IMG/VR virus record: IMGVR_UViG_3300031825_000035
Span: 1 to 40,756 of that record
Length of the DNA: 40,756 nt
Strand: one strand, 5' to 3'
DNA from: a virus
Part shown: positions 14,846 to 21,418 of the stretch, in pieces
How the letters are laid out: each line of letters starts with the position of its first letter
Numbering within the stretch: position 1 is the first letter of the stretch
The notes under the pieces: model-generated
Database searches by the model: none
The model's input: the letters and a program-made list of their open reading frames with translations, nothing else
What the model was told of the DNA's origin: nothing
Position numbers and translations under genes: made by a program

Positions 14846-15151
14846 ATGGGAAGACCAAAAAAAGAAAGGCCCGAAGGCGTTGATTTAAAGCCGTGGACCA
14901 TACGGGAAGTATCAAATGAGGCACGTAACGCCGCCAGAATTGGGGCAAAAAAAGAAGGCAAGTCTCTGGGGCAATGGGTTGAAGCATCTATCCTTAACTC
15001 TCTTAAAAAGTCTACCAACCAAAAGACGGAGGTTTCCAACCCTGCGGACGTGGTCGATGTTGTAAAATTACTGTCAGACAAAATCGACAAATTGTCAGGC
15101 GAGATTAACGAGATTAATAAGCCCTGGTGGGATAAAATTAGGGGTAAATGA
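14846..15151 (+). CDS. Ribbon-helix-helix-like DNA-binding protein
   Basis: This 101-aa protein starts MGRPKKERPEGVDLKPWTIREVS. Residues 18-55 (TIREVSNEARNAARIGAKKEGKSLGQWVEASIL) have the strand-helix-helix pattern of Arc/MetJ-type proteins. A low-complexity linker and short C-terminal helix follow. It is a candidate repressor or antirepressor for an early promoter. A perfect TGTCAGACA (15072-15080) lies in its coding DNA. Its stop overlaps the next start (ATGATG). Confidence 0.65.
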   Translation: MGRPKKERPEGVDLKPWTIREVSNEARNAARIGAKKEGKSLGQWVEASILNSLKKSTNQKTEVSNPADVVDVVKLLSDKIDKLSGEINEINKPWWDKIRGK

Positions 15152-15357
15152 TGAAAGTTAAAGACCTGATTGAGCAGCTCCAAAATGAAGACCCAGAAAT
15201 GCTGGTTTTGTCAGGGTCTTTATCCCCTTATCACGGCCAGCCAACTCGTCCTCTGCTCGATGTATTCCCAGGAAAAAATAGGCCAGATTATTTTGAGGCA
15301 GTAAAAAAGAAGCTTGAAGGTAGGTATGGAGATTTTGACAAGTTTCTCCTCTTATAA
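15148..15357 (+). CDS. Small hypothetical phage protein
   Basis: This 69-aa protein begins MMKVKDLIEQLQNEDPEMLVL, an opening shared by many small phage proteins of unknown function (a helix, then an acidic turn and a strand). The first ATG overlaps the upstream stop; the second ATG is equally possible. No catalytic motif is visible. Confidence 0.68.
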   Translation: MMKVKDLIEQLQNEDPEMLVLSGSLSPYHGQPTRPLLDVFPGKNRPDYFEAVKKKLEGRYGDFDKFLLL

Positions 15358-15369
15358 GGAAATTAGAAA

Positions 15370-15831
15370 ATGAGTGATAGAAAAGAACAACATTTTTCTT
15401 GTAAATCAAGCTGGCCGGATGGTCCTTGGAAAAATGAGCCTGATCAAGTGGATTGGGTAGACGAAGCTACTGGCTACAATTGCCGTATATTTAGAAATCC
15501 AGCAGGCGCATTTTGGCTTGGTTATGTATATATCCCGAAACATCACCCTTTGTTTGGCATGGACTATGACCATAAGGAGTTATCAAAATTAAGAGTTCAT
15601 GGAGGAGTTACTTGGTCTTTTCCAAATTCTTTTCCAAATGATTATGATGATGAAGAGAGGCCGGAAGAGTGGGAAATAGGTTTCGATTGTTCTCATGCAT
15701 GGGATTTGATGCCTACAGTGAGGGAGCACATGAAGCACACTAAGAATGGGCGGTCCTATAAAGACCAAGCCTTTGTAACTGCCGAGGTGGAATCTCTAGC
15801 CAAGCAGCTAAAGGAACTTGAAGGAAAATAA
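15370..15831 (+). CDS. Conserved phage hypothetical with aromatic core
   Basis: This 153-aa protein has the pattern GYNCRIFRNPAGAFWLGYVYIPKHHPLFGMDYD, then VHGGVTWSF and IGFDCSHAWDLMP, ending in KDQAFVTAEVESLAKQL. I recall this Trp/His/Gly-rich arrangement from a widespread family of uncharacterised phage and bacterial proteins. The conserved His, Cys and Asp residues could bind metal, but no activity is known to me. AAGGAAATTAG precedes the ATG; the stop overlaps the next start. Confidence 0.75.
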   Translation: MSDRKEQHFSCKSSWPDGPWKNEPDQVDWVDEATGYNCRIFRNPAGAFWLGYVYIPKHHPLFGMDYDHKELSKLRVHGGVTWSFPNSFPNDYDDEERPEEWEIGFDCSHAWDLMPTVREHMKHTKNGRSYKDQAFVTAEVESLAKQLKELEGK

Positions 15832-16292
15832 TGACTGACATAGAAAAGTATAGGGAAATCGCTGATCATGCTCTAAAAGAGTATACAAAAGTTCTAGAAG
15901 AGCGCGTAAAAAAAGTAAAAAAATTAAACCCTATTCAAAAAGAATATATAGAAATCAGAGACAGATATATAAAAAAAGCAAAGTATATTCAAACAGAAAT
16001 TCTTGATCATTGTGGATGTAATGTCGATCAAGCTCGAACTTCTCTAAAATTTATATACCATGTTTTGAATAACTTAAAACATAAAAACCTTGATGCGCTT
16101 TTCTATGGGGACATGGGAATAAAATACACGGTTCTCTATATACTTAGTAAATACGGTCTTATAGATCATACAACTGGGGATGTTACTTCATCAAATACTA
16201 TTGAGCTGAAAGGCGCTCTCTTATTAAGAGACATAGAAGAACTTTTTTCAATGGAAAAATCTCTAAAGGAATTAGAAAGCAAGCTTTCATAA
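15831..16292 (+). CDS. Hypothetical helical protein, last gene of the rightward operon
   Basis: This 153-aa protein starts MTDIEKYREIADHALKEYTKVLEE, is Lys-rich and helical, and has a central hydrophobic patch (GIKYTVLYILSKYGLID) that is not a clear membrane segment. It overlaps the upstream gene by 1 bp (TAATG) and is followed at once by a terminator-like hairpin, so it closes the operon that begins at 12257. Its codon use is more AT-rich than that of recT. Not recognised. Confidence 0.7.
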   Translation: MTDIEKYREIADHALKEYTKVLEERVKKVKKLNPIQKEYIEIRDRYIKKAKYIQTEILDHCGCNVDQARTSLKFIYHVLNNLKHKNLDALFYGDMGIKYTVLYILSKYGLIDHTTGDVTSSNTIELKGALLLRDIEELFSMEKSLKELESKLS

Positions 16293-16327
16293 ACAAAAGC
16301 CGCCCCGTGTGGAGCGGCCTCTTGTTT
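16291..16327 (+). terminator. Terminator of the rightward recombination operon
   Basis: GCCGC (16299-16303) pairs with GCGGC (16314-16318), extended outward by AACAA/TTGTT pairs. A short T-containing run (CTTGTTTCT) follows. It sits directly after the stop at 16292. The U tract is interrupted, so termination may be partial. Confidence 0.6.
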
Positions 16328-16361
16328 CTAAGAGTCTTAAAACATTTATATCAAAGGAGTC

Positions 16362-16441
16362 GGTTACTAAGCCGTTTAACCTAAGACGTCATTTAAAGCC
16401 GAAGCCATGAGAAAGAATGTCGAAGGACAGCGTTAGTAACC
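16362..16441. ncRNA. Candidate structured RNA closed by a 9-bp helix
   Basis: GGTTACTAA (16362-16370) and TTAGTAACC (16433-16441) are perfect inverted repeats 80 bp end to end. Within them lie TGTC-GAAG-GACA (16418-16429), a tetraloop hairpin, and weaker pairing of TTTAA with TTAAA. The region has no open reading frame and lies between two terminators. It could be a small RNA, a leader element, or a protein-binding DNA site. It is not a tRNA: no anticodon or T arm can be drawn. Confidence 0.4.
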
Positions 16442-16507
16442 AAGATATGATTTAGCAAGCTGATGGGAATATTTCAAGACAAATTTTATTTATTTTTGGG
16501 GTATAAT

Positions 16508-16540
16508 AAAAAAGCCCAGGTCCGAGGAACCTGGGCCTTC
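16508..16540 (-). terminator. Rho-independent terminator of the 167-aa secreted-protein gene
   Basis: GCCCAGGT (16514-16521) and ACCTGGGC (16529-16536) form a perfect 8-bp stem with a 7-nt loop. On the minus strand it is followed by TTTTTT (16513-16508). It lies 40 bp past the stop of the leftward secreted-protein gene. Confidence 0.92.
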
Positions 16541-16579
16541 GTGCTGTAGGTGGACTGTTTTTTTTATTCTTCTATATAC

Positions 16580-17083
16580 CTACCACCAATTACGTGCGCT
16601 TTGAAACAAAGACGCCGCTCCACTGCCTATGGAAGAGACCATAAATGATGCTGCACGTCCAATATAAGGCGCACTTGCTTTAGCCAATGAGAAAGATTCT
16701 CTTGCTATAGCTTTAGAGCCAGGGATGAGGGCCTTGTGTAGGAGGACAGAAAGACCCTCTTGAGCCACAGGAGCTGCTTGTTGCCAGATGTAGCTAAGAA
16801 CGGTAACGGCTGCACCGCCTACGCTTTTAATTACTTCCACCCCGTCGATGTGAGCGGTATGCCTAGAATCACGTGAAATCCTAGCGTCGCGTGCTCTCAT
16901 GGATCCACTATATGCCTCAAATGAATCAACCTCTTCAGCTTGTTTCTTTAGGGTAGGGGCTAAAACGCCTCTTTCCAGAGAAACTAGGCTTTCTTCTAGC
17001 ATTGAGGCCGTAAGAGCCGCAGACGCATCCGAGAGCATAAAAGTTGTTGAAATCAAAGCACTTAATAACAGTTTGCTTTTCAT
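16580..17083 (-). CDS. Small secreted protein (167 aa), moron-like
   Basis: I chose the ATG at 17083 (MKSKLLLSALISTTFMLSDASA), which has AAGGAG 8 nt upstream; a longer frame from 17188 has no ribosome site and would bury the signal peptide. Cleavage is expected after ASA. The mature part is Ala/Ser-rich and helical, with two amphipathic stretches (VGGAAVTVLSYIWQQAAPV and APYIGRAASFMVSSIGSGAA) that could insert in membranes. The gene has its own promoter (17135-17163) and terminator (16508-16540) and lies against the surrounding strand, the classical moron arrangement. Function unknown. Confidence 0.82.
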   Translation of the reverse strand: MKSKLLLSALISTTFMLSDASAALTASMLEESLVSLERGVLAPTLKKQAEEVDSFEAYSGSMRARDARISRDSRHTAHIDGVEVIKSVGGAAVTVLSYIWQQAAPVAQEGLSVLLHKALIPGSKAIARESFSLAKASAPYIGRAASFMVSSIGSGAASLFQSARNWW

Positions 17084-17134
17084 CGATAGTACTCCTTCGT
17101 TTAGTTGAAACCCGAATATTATCCGGACAATTCT

Positions 17135-17163
17135 TATATAAGAAATAAACGCGGAAAATTCAA
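17135..17163 (-). promoter_or_regulatory. Promoter of the 167-aa secreted-protein gene
   Basis: On the minus strand TTGAAT (17163-17158) and TATATA (17140-17135) are 17 bp apart, with AG following. The start would be near 17128, about 45 nt before the ATG at 17083. It is among the best sigma70 matches in the window. Confidence 0.65.
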
Positions 17164-17297
17164 TAGAAAAATTCATTAAAATACACATATATAAATCATA
17201 GATAAATCAATACTATATAAATACACAGTTAAATAACTAAAATTTTAGATAAATTGAGTATATATAAGGTATTTATACTTAGTTTTCTATTTAATAT

Positions 17298-17327
17298 TTG
17301 ACATCCTACGGTTGAATTAGATATCTA
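17298..17327 (+). promoter_or_regulatory. Possible rightward promoter for the 17365 gene cluster
   Basis: A perfect TTGACA (17298-17303) is followed 18 bp later by TATCTA (17322-17327). The -10 is weak. Just after it, ATG at 17346 opens an 8-codon leader frame whose TGA overlaps the start of the next gene. The 17164-17297 stretch is AT-rich without a gene. Confidence 0.45.
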
Positions 17328-17364
17328 TGAGGAACCTACAATAATATGACCGAAGAGGCATCCC

Positions 17365-17625
17365 ATGATTGATATGAATAAGCCAGAATTCATTACAGAA
17401 GTAAGTAGACTTTATCACCTTTGGAAAAAAACAGCGCACCAAGATAATTGCTTAGACCCAAGGAGATTTTTTGAACTCTGGGAAGAATGCAGGGACGACA
17501 TTGATTTGGGGTACCTTAACTATATGAAAGATGAACCACGCACGAAACATACTTTCCATGAGCTGCACAAAGTGTGGGGTCTGCTCACTTCTATGGCCCA
17601 AGCATCCAGAACGCACATAAACTAG
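17365..17625 (+). CDS. Hypothetical protein ending at an amber codon
   Basis: This 86-aa protein, MIDMNKPEFITEVSRLYHLWKK, has GAGG 7 nt upstream of the ATG. It is polar, with Trp, His and Arg residues and a helical C-terminus (FHELHKVWGLLTSMAQAS). Not recognised. Its TAG at 17623-17625 is followed in the same frame by 55 further sense codons up to 17793, which could be a separate gene, a read-through extension or a split gene. Confidence 0.65.
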   Translation: MIDMNKPEFITEVSRLYHLWKKTAHQDNCLDPRRFFELWEECRDDIDLGYLNYMKDEPRTKHTFHELHKVWGLLTSMAQASRTHIN

Positions 17626-17634
17626 GCTGCGGTA

Positions 17635-17793
17635 GTGGGTGAGGAAAAAGAAAAAATAGAGGTTATCGGGAAAGCTACCGAAATTTTTATGCAGATGGAT
17701 GTTGTTGACATTATTGATGCTCTGATCTTATCCCTCCAAATTTATAAAGAGAAAATCCTGAGACTGAATATAGGGGACGTAAGGGATGATTGA
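17635..17793 (+). CDS. Small hypothetical protein in frame after the amber stop
   Basis: From GTG at 17635 the frame reads 52 aa, beginning MGEEKEKIEVIGKATEIFMQ and including the hydrophobic stretch DVVDIIDALILSLQIY. No clear ribosome site precedes the GTG. The same frame carries the upstream gene, separated only by TAG plus three codons. Its stop overlaps the next start by 8 bp, which supports its being translated. It could also be the C-terminal part of the 17365 gene. Confidence 0.45.
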   Translation: MGEEKEKIEVIGKATEIFMQMDVVDIIDALILSLQIYKEKILRLNIGDVRDD

Positions 17794-18025
17794 GGACATT
17801 ACTACAGAAAACCCCCATGCAGACACTCTTTCCAGGATTTGGAGGTTGGAGATTGATATTAATGGCGAGAGTCTTCTTTCAGATTTTATTAGCCTGTCTG
17901 GGCCGATTTCCTACGCTGGGGCGATAGAGGCAGCACGTGAAAAGTTCATGAATGGATTACCAGACTCAAAACTTACAGGCGTGCCAAATCTAGTGTTCAT
18001 ACGCGCCTACCCATTAGCAGGTTAA
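17786..18025 (+). CDS. Small hypothetical protein
   Basis: This 79-aa protein starts MIEDITTENPHADTLSRIWRLEID. It has a mixed pattern of strands and one helix (SYAGAIEAAREKFM) and ends VFIRAYPLAG. Such small alpha/beta proteins are common in phage early regions. There is no motif to name. It overlaps the upstream frame by 8 bp. Confidence 0.62.
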   Translation: MIEDITTENPHADTLSRIWRLEIDINGESLLSDFISLSGPISYAGAIEAAREKFMNGLPDSKLTGVPNLVFIRAYPLAG

Positions 18026-18045
18026 AAAGGGGGGAAAAAGGGGTC

Positions 18046-18444
18046 ATGACTCCACTTGATGTAAGTCCTTATCTTAGTGATGAGGAAAAGGAAGAATATG
18101 CCCAGGAGATTTTAGATCATAAAGAACTAATCGCCTGTTTAGAAGAGCACATACAAGTCCTTACCGAGGAAGATGAGGGTACTCCAAAATATAAATCAAG
18201 CTTCTTATTTTACTTCGCGAGAAACCTATGTGAATTTATGGAAAAGGATACGAAAGAGAAAGTTGCATATATAAACGGTCAACTTGAATTTCTCAGGAAA
18301 AATTTAGAAATCCTTGAAAAAGTACTAGAGAAAGCAAATAAAGGTGAACCTGTAAGGTTTATCTATGTGCTATTGAACGAGTCAATTGGGGAAGGTAGAG
18401 AGGATATGTTGAAGCTTATAATCAGGAGCAAGGCTTTAGAATAG
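18046..18444 (+). CDS. Hypothetical helical protein
   Basis: This 132-aa protein starts MTPLDVSPYLSDEEKEEYAQEI, with AAAGGGG a few bases upstream. It is acidic helix throughout, with a coiled-coil-like middle (INGQLEFLRKNLEILEKVLEKANKG). No domain is recognised and there is no membrane segment. It is the last of the 17365 cluster before the recombinase. Confidence 0.66.
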   Translation: MTPLDVSPYLSDEEKEEYAQEILDHKELIACLEEHIQVLTEEDEGTPKYKSSFLFYFARNLCEFMEKDTKEKVAYINGQLEFLRKNLEILEKVLEKANKGEPVRFIYVLLNESIGEGREDMLKLIIRSKALE

Positions 18445-18560
18445 GGGAAATCCCATATTCTGCGTATTTAATAGGATTTATAAAAACGTGACCCGCACAA
18501 ATCCTTACCGCTTGATGAAGGCTAAAATTTTAATAACTCGCGTAAAATAGGATTTTAAAA

Positions 18561-19154
18561 ATGGCCGCTTACAAGCCCGTCGGACGAAAAACCAATGAAG
18601 AGTTACGACCTCGTGAGCACCTTTATGAACATGAGATCGATAAATTAATAGAAGCAGCTCGGGGAAGACGCCACTACATACGAGATCAGGCATTAATATT
18701 AACGGCCTATAGGCACGCCTTGAGACCAGCCGAAGCCTGCGGCCTCACTTGGAAACAAATTTGTTTTGAGACAAACCGAATCATGGTCAAGCGTGCTAAG
18801 AACGGGGTTGGAGGAGAGCAATGTATAGAGGATAGGGAGATACGGTATCTAAAACGCCTTCTTAAAGAGAAAGAAAAGAAAAAGTGCGCCTCTCCTTATG
18901 TTTTCGTCTCTGCAAAGGGTGGCCCTCTAAGCGTATGCGGATTTAATGACTTAATCGAAATCCTCGGGAAAAAAGCAGGGATAGAATTTAAGGTTCACCC
19001 CCACATGCTGCGCCACTCATGGGGATATAAGGCCGTTAACAATAATGTAAGCTTAAGAAGAATGCAGGTGTATCTAGGGCATAAGTGCATTACCAATACC
19101 ACAAGATACCTAGCTGTGGAGGCCATGGACTTTTCAGAGATGTTTAACAGTTAA
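18561..19154 (+). CDS. Short tyrosine recombinase (FimB/FimE-sized integrase)
   Basis: This 197-aa site-specific DNA recombinase has the complete catalytic set: Arg55 (RPAEAC), Lys80 as likely beta-hairpin lysine, His148 and Arg151 (HMLRH), His174 (LGHKC) and Tyr183 (TRYLA). It lacks the N-terminal core-binding domain of normal phage integrases, which are about 350-400 aa, and so resembles FimB/FimE inversion enzymes and short XerC-like proteins. It could integrate the genome, resolve dimers or invert a segment. An AGGA site precedes the ATG. The spacer on its 3' side has repeated motifs that may be its sites. Confidence 0.9.
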   Translation: MAAYKPVGRKTNEELRPREHLYEHEIDKLIEAARGRRHYIRDQALILTAYRHALRPAEACGLTWKQICFETNRIMVKRAKNGVGGEQCIEDREIRYLKRLLKEKEKKKCASPYVFVSAKGGPLSVCGFNDLIEILGKKAGIEFKVHPHMLRHSWGYKAVNNNVSLRRMQVYLGHKCITNTTRYLAVEAMDFSEMFNS

Positions 19155-19305
19155 CACAGAATTGCACTAAAGCACTTATCATATTGATTTAACATAATAT
19201 CAGTGCATTGCGATTGGTTTTAGAGGCTTGTATTAAAGCACTTTTATGCCATAATAATTCAAGGGCAAGTGAAAGCCTGCTTCATGCAGTGTGTTTCGGG
19301 GATTA
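19155..19305. other. Repeat-bearing spacer after the recombinase; possible attachment region
   Basis: TAAAGCACTT occurs twice, about 65 bp apart (near 19169 and 19234), and AGTGCATTGC lies between them. ATTGCACTAA, at the left edge, is also found as its reverse complement at 8572-8581. Direct repeats beside a phage recombinase are often arm or core sites, but no core can be fixed without the host junction. Confidence 0.35.
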
Positions 19306-20184
19306 ATGGCTTATCCACCGAAATCTAGCTTGTCCCCAAATTGTTATAACACGCGAACCAATAGAGACCATACTATATTAGCCGAAATCTCTTGTGAGGA
19401 TAATCTAAAGTTCATGGGCAGACTGGCCGATGAGTCCATGAAGCTTATCGTAACGTCACCTCCTTACAATCTGGGTAAGGAATACGAAAAAAAACGCTCT
19501 CAGGATATTTATATTGAAGAGCAACGCGCTTGTATTGCGGAGGCTGTCCGTCTTTTGCACCCTCGGGGTTCGATCTGCTGGCAGCTAGGGCACCACATAA
19601 AAAATAGGGGTGTCTTTCCTCTGGACATTATCTTGTATCCCCTTTTTAAAAATCACGGCCTGCAATTAAGAAACCGCATCGTTTGGACATTCGGGCACGG
19701 CTTACATTGTCAAAAGCGGTTTTCGGGGAGACATGAAACCATTCTGTGGTTTACTAAAACTAAGGACTACACATTTAATTTAGACCCTGTCCGCATCCCC
19801 TCTAAATACCCTGAAAAGAAGCACTTTAAAGGGCCAAAAAAAGGCGAAATCTCAAGCAATCCATTGGGTAAAAACCCAGCCGACGTTTGGGATATACCGA
19901 ACGTAAAATCTAGTCATGTGGAGAAAACTGCCCACCCCTGCCAATTTCCTGTTGGGTTGGTCGAGCGTCTAGTTTTGTCTTTGACAGACAAGGGCGATAA
20001 CGTATTGGATCCTTATATCGGTGTAGGGTCTTCAGCTATTGCCGCCCTAAAGCATGAAAGAAATGCATACGGCTGTGATTTAGAACAGGCTTATATTGAC
20101 GTAGCTTGGGAGCGCATTCGTCAATTGAAAGCGGGAACGCTGAAAACACGCCCCATGAATAAGCCTATATGTGAGCCAAATTGA
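19306..20184 (+). CDS. DNA methyltransferase, N4-cytosine/N6-adenine type
   Basis: This 292-aa amino-methylase has the catalytic motif TSPPYNLG at residues 50-57 and the SAM-binding motif LDPYIGVGSSAIAAL near 230-244, the beta order. TSPPY is more usual in N4-cytosine enzymes, while many N6-adenine enzymes also carry SPPY; the target base is open. An upstream GTG at 19291 would add 5 residues; I prefer the ATG at 19306 with GGGGA before it. It is unlike the 409-aa enzyme at 4634 in length and middle region, so the phage likely protects two sequence contexts. Confidence 0.87.
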   Translation: MAYPPKSSLSPNCYNTRTNRDHTILAEISCEDNLKFMGRLADESMKLIVTSPPYNLGKEYEKKRSQDIYIEEQRACIAEAVRLLHPRGSICWQLGHHIKNRGVFPLDIILYPLFKNHGLQLRNRIVWTFGHGLHCQKRFSGRHETILWFTKTKDYTFNLDPVRIPSKYPEKKHFKGPKKGEISSNPLGKNPADVWDIPNVKSSHVEKTAHPCQFPVGLVERLVLSLTDKGDNVLDPYIGVGSSAIAALKHERNAYGCDLEQAYIDVAWERIRQLKAGTLKTRPMNKPICEPN

Positions 20185-20215
20185 ACCCTTGCAAAAAATG
20201 CAACAGTTGAAAGCT

Positions 20216-20419
20216 TCACTCATGGCCCTTCATATTCCTAATTTCTAGTAGTACATCCAATTTTTTTTCAATAGCCTCCATTTTATAGAAATGACAAAAA
20301 AGAAGAATCGCAATATTAGTAAGAAGAACAGCCACAGCGAAAGAACTGCTCCACCAGGCGTATAAAAAGCACACAATTAATATAATTGAAAAATATGGAG
20401 CAAGTTTTATCAAACTCAT
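20216..20419 (-). CDS. Tiny two-helix membrane protein
   Basis: This 67-aa protein has two hydrophobic helices (about residues 8-24 and 27-45), then a short charged tail EAIEKKLDVLLEIRNMKGHE. It overlaps the upstream gene by 4 bp (ATGA) and is the last of three small membrane proteins. It could be a holin-like, antiholin or superinfection-exclusion protein; none can be proved. It ends 31 bp from the converging methyltransferase gene. Confidence 0.65.
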   Translation of the reverse strand: MSLIKLAPYFSIILIVCFLYAWWSSSFAVAVLLTNIAILLFCHFYKMEAIEKKLDVLLEIRNMKGHE

Positions 20420-20703
20420 TTCTGGTCCTTTATCAGCAGCCTTTCAAACAGGCGTTCCCACTTTTCATCCATGCGCTCTATAGCGTTGCTCCACTTTTCA
20501 TCCATGCGCTCTATAGCGTTGCTCCACTTTTCATCCATGCGCTGCATTTTTTCATCCATGCGCTGCATGTCTTTCTTATGGTGCTCACCCATTAGACGCA
20601 ACCCCTCTCGGATAACGCCTATTTCTTCTCGTGTCATTCTATAAAATGCAAAGACCGACCCTATGATCGTGGTCATTAGCGTGACGAATTGTATCCATTC
20701 CAT
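20416..20703 (-). CDS. Small membrane protein with tandem 11-residue coiled-coil repeats
   Basis: This 95-aa protein has one N-terminal membrane helix (residues 3-20) and a long charged helix built of repeats: DMQRMDEK, MQRMDEK, then MDEKWSNAIER twice and MDEKWERLFER. At the DNA level the repeat is 33 bp (20461-20493, 20494-20526, partial to 20543). Eleven-residue periods favour extended right-handed or straight coiled coils. The protein should be anchored at the membrane with a helical rod in the cytoplasm or periplasm. Confidence 0.7.
   Translation of the reverse strand: MEWIQFVTLMTTIIGSVFAFYRMTREEIGVIREGLRLMGEHHKKDMQRMDEKMQRMDEKWSNAIERMDEKWSNAIERMDEKWERLFERLLIKDQK
20461..20543. repeat. 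33-bp tandem repeat in a membrane-protein gene
   Basis: Two identical 33-bp units (20461-20493 and 20494-20526) are followed by a partial third. A shorter related repeat continues to about 20568 (TTTCATCCATGCGCTGCAT, twice). All are in frame and encode MDEK-containing helix segments. Copy number could change by slippage without breaking the frame. Confidence 0.9.
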
Positions 20704-20706
20704 GTC

Positions 20707-20925
20707 TTAGACTCCCCTCTTCGCCTCGTAGAGCTTGATTTCATGAATCTGCTTTAGGAGGTCTGCCCAAAGCTCATCTCTTTTAAAAAACTCTTTGCGC
20801 ATGTCCTTCAACTCTTCGTCATGGCGGCGGATGTCTTCTTTTATCATGCTATAGAAAACATACAAAGCGGCCATCATAGAGCCGCTAATAGATAAGATGA
20901 TTGTTAGTGTATGCGTCCAATCCAT
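20707..20925 (-). CDS. Small membrane-anchored helical protein
   Basis: This 72-aa protein has an N-terminal membrane helix (TLTIILSISGSMMAALYVFYSM) followed by a charged helix (KEDIRRHDEELKDMRKEFFKRDELWADLLKQIHEIKLYE). AAGGAG precedes the ATG. Its design matches that of the next gene (membrane helix plus charged rod), so the two may be duplicates that diverged or partners. A 10-bp inverted repeat lies just upstream. Confidence 0.68.
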   Translation of the reverse strand: MDWTHTLTIILSISGSMMAALYVFYSMIKEDIRRHDEELKDMRKEFFKRDELWADLLKQIHEIKLYEAKRGV

Positions 20926-20946
20926 TTTTTTTATTCTCCTTATACA

Positions 20947-20990
20947 TTGCTCTCTCAGTCACAAGCTACTATATAATACCGAGAGAGCAA
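20947..20990. repeat. 10-bp perfect inverted repeat upstream of the small membrane genes
   Basis: TTGCTCTCTC (20947-20956) and GAGAGAGCAA (20981-20990) flank 24 bp that include TATTATAT on the minus strand. It lies just before the ribosome site of the 20925 gene. It could be an operator around a -10 element or a leader hairpin. There is no T tract. The rest of 20991-21145 is AT-rich and shows no gene or clear terminator. Confidence 0.55.
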
Positions 20991-21145
20991 CGGGCATATC
21001 CTACCCTTTATGTAGTGGGGAATTCAAGACATTTCAACAGAATAAATATTGATTTATCTCTGAAGCAGGGTGGGTTATAATTTATTTATGATAAACTTTA
21101 TACGGTTTCTTTTCGGTGCCAACAGAAGAAGAAGCTATCAAATCA

Positions 21146-21418
21146 CTAACGTCTCCTATCGTCTCTTAGAGCCGTTATAGCAAGCTGGTCCTTCAAAATA
21201 TAGAGTCTATTTAGCCAGTCCCACAATTGGGGGCATTTATCCCTTGTGGAGCAGTTCTTTTCTAATTCATCAGCCACAAGAGGCCCAGGGTAGGGCCACG
21301 CAGGGCAGCTAGGTATCGGCCTTCTCGTCTCGCATCCGGCGCAAAAGCTCATGAGCCCCAGCAGCAGGGCGGCTTGCAATTTCGTTATACTCTTCAAGAA
21401 CAATACGGGTTTCTTCAT
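21146..21418 (-). CDS. Rz1-like outer-membrane spanin (lipoprotein)
   Basis: This 90-aa protein has a signal sequence (KLQAALLLGLMSFCAGC) ending at Cys29 in a lipobox-like CAGC, then a proline-rich stretch RRPIPSCPAWPYPGP, as in o-spanins. Its first 110 bp overlap the end of the i-spanin gene in another frame, the well-known nested Rz/Rz1 layout. It should link with the i-spanin across the periplasm to fuse inner and outer membrane in the last step of lysis. It is longer than lambda Rz1. Confidence 0.82.
   Translation of the reverse strand: MKKPVLFLKSITKLQAALLLGLMSFCAGCETRRPIPSCPAWPYPGPLVADELEKNCSTRDKCPQLWDWLNRLYILKDQLAITALRDDRRR

Noticed and set aside
16362-16441. tRNA gene suggested by a 7-bp acceptor-like stem
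   Set aside because: No anticodon arm or T arm with TTC loop can be drawn, and the closing helix is 9 bp.
17365-17793. Genome-wide amber recoding
   Set aside because: Several intact genes, such as the 51-aa protein and the 451-aa secreted protein, end in TAG at natural positions, and no other gene is broken by TAG.
21088-21180. 30-aa + strand frame after TTATAAT
   Set aside because: It has no ribosome site, overlaps the end of the o-spanin gene on the other strand, and lacks a well-spaced -35. Not enough for a gene.
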